Shown here: piece by piece, positions 32,388 through 35,166 of the stretch
How the letters are laid out: each line of letters begins with the position of its first letter
Position numbering within the stretch: position 1 is the first letter of the stretch
Origin: Piscibacillus sp052246295
GTDB taxonomy: Bacteria > Bacillota > Bacilli > Bacillales > Alkalibacillaceae
Strand: one strand, 5' to 3'
Length of the DNA: 35,166 nucleotides
Assembly (NCBI GenBank): GCA_052246295.1
Contig: JBQQCO010000025.1
Position numbers and translations under genes: made by a program
The notes under the pieces: model-generated
The model's input: only the letters and a program-made list of their open reading frames with translations
What the model was told of the DNA's origin: nothing
The model's database searches: none

Positions 32388-32604
32388 TATCGACCCCATT
32401 TCTAACGTTATCGACCCTATTTTCGGAATTATCGACCACGAAATTTGTCAACGGGGTAAAGATCGTAATTTTTATCGAACCTTAGAACGGATTTATCGAC
32501 CCCATTTTCGGATATATCTACCCTATTTTAGAAAATATCTACCCCGAAATTTGTCGACGAAGTAAAAAACGCCCGTTTATCTACCCCAAAATCTATTTTA
32601 TCTA
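32388..32604. repeat. Intergenic array of TATCGACCCC-type motifs with 21-bp period
   Basis: Copies start at 32388, 32409, 32430, 32473, 32494, 32515, 32536, 32578 and 32599. Steps are 21 bases or double that, with degenerate units near 32451 and 32557. The core is TATCGACCCC in the left half and drifts to TATCTACCCC in the right half; ATTTT often follows. The period equals that of the array at 26638-26793, but the core is unrelated. No real gene lies in 32281-32645; the 61-codon open frame across the array is a by-product of a period divisible by three. Confidence 0.8.
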
Positions 32605-32639
32605 AAAAAATCACTACCCCGCATCTGCAAGGTAGTGAT
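32603..32639 (-). terminator. Terminator after ahpF
   Basis: On the minus strand ATCACTACC / GGTAGTGAT is followed by seven T residues, a few bases past the ahpF stop. Confidence 0.9.
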
Positions 32640-32645
32640 GAATCA

Positions 32646-34175
32646 TTAATTTCGGATGAGGTGGTCAAAGGCTGCAAGAGCTGATGTAGCACCTTCACCC
32701 ATTGAAACAATAATTTGGTTATAAGCACTGTTCGTACAGTCACCTGCTGCAAAGACACCAGGGATGTTCGTTGCAGTACTTTTATCTGTGATAATCTCAC
32801 CGATTTTATTTTTCTCAACTTGATCGCCTAACCAGTCCGTGTTTGGAATAAGACCGATTTGAACGAACACGCCAGCTAGTTTGACATGCTTCTCATCACC
32901 AGATTCAAGATCAACGTATTTTAGTCCATTAACGTTGTCATCACCAGTGATTTCAGATGTTTTCGCGTTCGTTAAAACCGTAACGTTCGGTAAGCTGTAT
33001 AGGCGTTTTTGTAGTACTTCATCAGCCTTAAGCTCAGAATTGTATTCAAGTAGCGTGACATGATTAACAATTCCTGCAAGGTCAATTGCAGCTTCAACGC
33101 CTGAATTACCGCCACCAATCACGGCTACGTCTTTACCTTCGAATAACGGTCCATCACAATGTGGGCAATAAGCGACACCTTTGTTTTTAAACTCTGCTTC
33201 ACCTGGAACGCCGATTTCGCGCCAGCGTGCACCAGTTGAAACAATAAGGGTTTTACTCTTAAGCTTAGCACCATTTTCTAACTCTAGTTCGAAAAGGTCA
33301 TTTTTCTCTAAGCCTTTTGCACGCTGTAAGTTCATGACATCAATGTCATAATCCTTAATGTGCTCTTCTAATGCTGCAGCTAGCTTTGGTCCTTCTGTGT
33401 TTTTTACACTGATGAAGTTCTCGATTGTTAGTGTATCAAGAACTTGTCCACCAAGGCGTTCTGCAACAATTCCTGTACGAATTCCTTTACGGGATGCGTA
33501 AATTGCTGCGCTTGCCCCTGCAGGACCACCACCGACAACTAGAACATCATAAGGATCTTTATTTGAAAGCTCATCAGCATCTAGGCTCTTACCTAATTTA
33601 GCTAAAATTTCTTCTAGGGTAATACGACCGTTACTGAACGGTTCGCCATTTAGGTAAACAGCAGGTACTGCCATGATGTCTTTTTCTTCAACTTCTGACT
33701 TGTAAACAGCACCGTCAATCATCGTATGAGAAATGTTAGGGTTTAAAACACTCATGATGTTTAGGGCTTGTACAACATCAGGACAGTTATGACAAGAAAG
33801 ACTTACATATGTTTCAAAGTGGTACTCACCATCAAGTTCTTTGATTTGGTTAGCAATACTATCATCAACTTTTGGTGGGCGACCACTAGCTTGTAAGAGT
33901 GCTAATACGAGTGATGTGAACTCGTGTCCTAGTGGTACACCTGCAAAAGTGACACCTGATTCTTCACCTGCACGGTTAACACTGAAGCTTGGTGTACGTT
34001 CTAATTTAGCTTTTTCAATAGAAATTTTAGATGACATGGCAGCTAGTTCATCAACTAGTGCTTGAGTTTCCTCTGATTTTTGGTCAGATTCAGTACTTAC
34101 TTTTAGTACAAGGTCATCTTCTAGTAGTTGCAGGTACTGATTTAATTGGGACTTAATTTCTGCATCAAGTGCCAT
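32646..34175 (-). CDS. ahpF: Alkyl hydroperoxide reductase subunit F (NADH:peroxiredoxin reductase)
   Basis: Flavoprotein that passes electrons from NADH to AhpC. The N-terminal tandem thioredoxin-like domain has C128-H-N-C131 (S-L-S-C-H-N-C-P). The thioredoxin-reductase part has the FAD motif G-G-G-P-A-G-A-S-A-A, the redox pair C-P-H-C-D-G, the NADH motif G-G-G-N-S-G-V-E-A-A and the late FAD motif F-A-A-G-D-C-T. The 509-aa length is exact for the family, and all cysteines are present. ATG at 34175 has AAGGAGAG. It lies 22 bases after ahpC in one operon. Confidence 0.98.
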   Translation of the reverse strand: MALDAEIKSQLNQYLQLLEDDLVLKVSTESDQKSEETQALVDELAAMSSKISIEKAKLERTPSFSVNRAGEESGVTFAGVPLGHEFTSLVLALLQASGRPPKVDDSIANQIKELDGEYHFETYVSLSCHNCPDVVQALNIMSVLNPNISHTMIDGAVYKSEVEEKDIMAVPAVYLNGEPFSNGRITLEEILAKLGKSLDADELSNKDPYDVLVVGGGPAGASAAIYASRKGIRTGIVAERLGGQVLDTLTIENFISVKNTEGPKLAAALEEHIKDYDIDVMNLQRAKGLEKNDLFELELENGAKLKSKTLIVSTGARWREIGVPGEAEFKNKGVAYCPHCDGPLFEGKDVAVIGGGNSGVEAAIDLAGIVNHVTLLEYNSELKADEVLQKRLYSLPNVTVLTNAKTSEITGDDNVNGLKYVDLESGDEKHVKLAGVFVQIGLIPNTDWLGDQVEKNKIGEIITDKSTATNIPGVFAAGDCTNSAYNQIIVSMGEGATSALAAFDHLIRN

Positions 34176-34197
34176 GTGTAATCCCTCTCCTTAAAGC

Positions 34198-34761
34198 TTA
34201 TAGTTTACCTACTAAGTCTAAGTTAGGTTTAAGAGTTTCTTCCCCTTCTTCCCATTTAGCTGGGCAAACTTCACCAGGGTTTTTGCGCACGTATTGTGCT
34301 GCTTTGATTTTGTTGATTAGTGTGCTTGCATCACGGCCAATACCTTCAGCATTGATTTCTACTGCTTGAATGACTCCATCAGGGTCAATGATAAATGTAC
34401 CGCGATCAGCTTGTCCTAGATCTTCAACATAAACGTCAAAGTTACGAGATAGAACGTGAGCTGGGTCACCAATCATACCGTAAGTAATTTTTCCGATTTT
34501 CTCAGAAGTATCGTGCCATGCTTTATGAGTAAAATGAGAGTCTCTAGATACAGAGAATACTTCTACACCAAGCTCTTGAAGCTTAGGATACTGTTCTTGT
34601 AAGTCTTCTAGCTCAGTTGGGCATACGAATGTGAAGTCTGCTGGGTAGAAGCAAACTACCGTCCAATGGCCTTTGAAGTCCTCTTCTGTAACTTCGATAA
34701 AATCTCCGTTTTTGTATGCTTGCGCTTTAAATGGTTCTACTTCTTTTCCGATTAAAGACAT
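34198..34761 (-). CDS. ahpC: Alkyl hydroperoxide reductase subunit C (2-Cys peroxiredoxin)
   Basis: Reduces hydrogen peroxide, organic peroxides and peroxynitrite, and is re-reduced by AhpF. Peroxidatic C47 lies in F-T-F-V-C-P-T-E and resolving C166 in E-V-C-P-A-K-W. The 187-aa length is standard. ATG at 34761 has AAGGAGG. It is the first gene of ahpCF, with a PerR-box-like sequence and a promoter about 80-130 bases upstream, so induction by peroxide is expected. Confidence 0.98.
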   Translation of the reverse strand: MSLIGKEVEPFKAQAYKNGDFIEVTEEDFKGHWTVVCFYPADFTFVCPTELEDLQEQYPKLQELGVEVFSVSRDSHFTHKAWHDTSEKIGKITYGMIGDPAHVLSRNFDVYVEDLGQADRGTFIIDPDGVIQAVEINAEGIGRDASTLINKIKAAQYVRKNPGEVCPAKWEEGEETLKPNLDLVGKL

Positions 34762-34836
34762 AATCTAATTCCTCCTTAGAAATATTGTTTCTAGTTGATA
34801 GCCTACCCAATCAAGTTGGGAAAATTACATGACTAT

Positions 34837-34851
34837 CTAAAATTATTATAA
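34837..34851 (-). promoter_or_regulatory. PerR box upstream of ahpC
   Basis: Read on the minus strand, TTATAATAATTTTAG matches the PerR consensus TTATAATNATTATAA at 13 of 15 positions. It lies just downstream of the proposed -10, a repressing position. Confidence 0.6.
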
Positions 34852-34867
34852 TCAAACATTTATTATT

Positions 34868-34896
34868 ATTATTATAGGTTTGTCGAGCTTTGTCAA
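34868..34896 (-). promoter_or_regulatory. Probable ahpCF promoter
   Basis: On the minus strand a perfect TTGACA (34891-34896) is followed after 17 bases by AATAAT (34868-34873). A TATAAT at 34871-34876 overlaps, but its 14-base spacing is too short. Confidence 0.5.
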
Positions 34897-35040
34897 CAGA
34901 TATGGTTTTTTGTTCATAGAACTTTTTAAAATATAGTAAAAGTCAGAACTGTATTATTAAAAAAACCTTCATATTACAATATTTTTCATTATTTGTTTAG
35001 CTACTTTTAAATCGTAATTTTCTATTATATAATAGTAGTC

Positions 35041-35166
35041 GGGAGTGTCAATAATTTTGTGTAAATGACACTAAACCCTTTTGTAAGAATTAAGCTAGTT
35101 ATTTATTATAAACGACCTTGCAGGTCGGACTGTGACTTTCTTCTTCAGTTACTAACCCCATAGCTG
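35041..35166. mobile_element. Possible end of an IS256-family insertion sequence, cut by the window edge
   Basis: GGGAGTGTCAATAATTTTG continues into TGTAAATGACAC. AGTGTCA (35044-35050) and TGACACT (35066-35072) are inverted, and AATTTTGTGTAAA resembles the AATTGTGTAAAAG core of the IS256 terminal repeat. No transposase coding sequence can be read in the ~90 bases that remain. The rest of 34897-35040 is AT-rich with nothing recognisable. Confidence 0.35.

Noticed and set aside
32380..32565. A 61-codon protein with seven-residue repeats
   Set aside because: The period of 21 bases keeps one frame open by chance; there is no ribosome binding site and the repeats are non-coding cores of the array.

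Overview
The window looks like the chromosome of a low-GC, spore-forming Firmicute of the family Bacillaceae. The gene order dnaB, purA, tRNAs, cell-wall peptidase, walRKHIJ, HtrA-type protease, rlmH is the oriC-proximal order known from Bacillus and relatives. A 50-codon sspP-type spore protein gene (minus strand, 23553-23705) supports a spore former. I cannot name a genus from the sequence.

Layout. 1-3484: replicative helicase DnaB, adenylosuccinate synthetase PurA, tRNA-Asp, a 27-nt orphan copy of the 5' end of tRNA-Phe, and the intact tRNA-Phe. 3485-5345: a LysM-G5-M23 cell-wall peptidase preceded by a near-WalR-type palindrome. 5404-5552: a structured intergenic repeat with pairing ends. 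5666-12518: the wal operon (response regulator, kinase, two membrane-anchored kinase regulators, metallo-hydrolase) and an HtrA-like protease. 12570-13223: a cluster of DnaA-box 9-mers around and inside rlmH.

13303-23437 is the main accessory region. It starts exactly at the rlmH stop codon and ends at a second, diverged copy of the last codons of rlmH (E-P-Y-H-K-stop). The rlmH 3' end is the integration site of staphylococcal cassette chromosome (SCC) elements, so I read this as an SCC-like genomic island of about 10.1 kb that carries no recombinase gene. Its cargo is defence: a full type I restriction-modification system (hsdM, hsdS, hsdR); a zinc-ribbon gene whose HEPN-like 3' part is cut off by an in-frame amber codon; and, divergent from a small DNA-binding regulator, a two-gene SLATT membrane effector plus CD-NTase (SMODS and AGS-C) unit resembling a minimal CBASS anti-phage system.

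23462-26616: sspP, a GyrI-like small-molecule-binding protein, a secreted M14 carboxypeptidase and a truncated DUF488 gene. 26638-31376: an eight-copy, 21-bp-phased repeat array, then a large secreted multidomain amylopullulanase with a perfect CcpA cre site and a LacI/MalR-type operator. 31390-34896 (minus strand): class I fructose-bisphosphate aldolase, a second 21-bp-phased array with an unrelated core motif, and the peroxide-defence pair ahpC-ahpF behind a PerR-box-like sequence. The last ~125 bases resemble an IS256-family end.

Most striking for follow-up: the rlmH-bounded defence island with its SLATT/CD-NTase unit, the amber-split zinc-ribbon/HEPN gene, and the two helically phased intergenic arrays that share a period but not a sequence.
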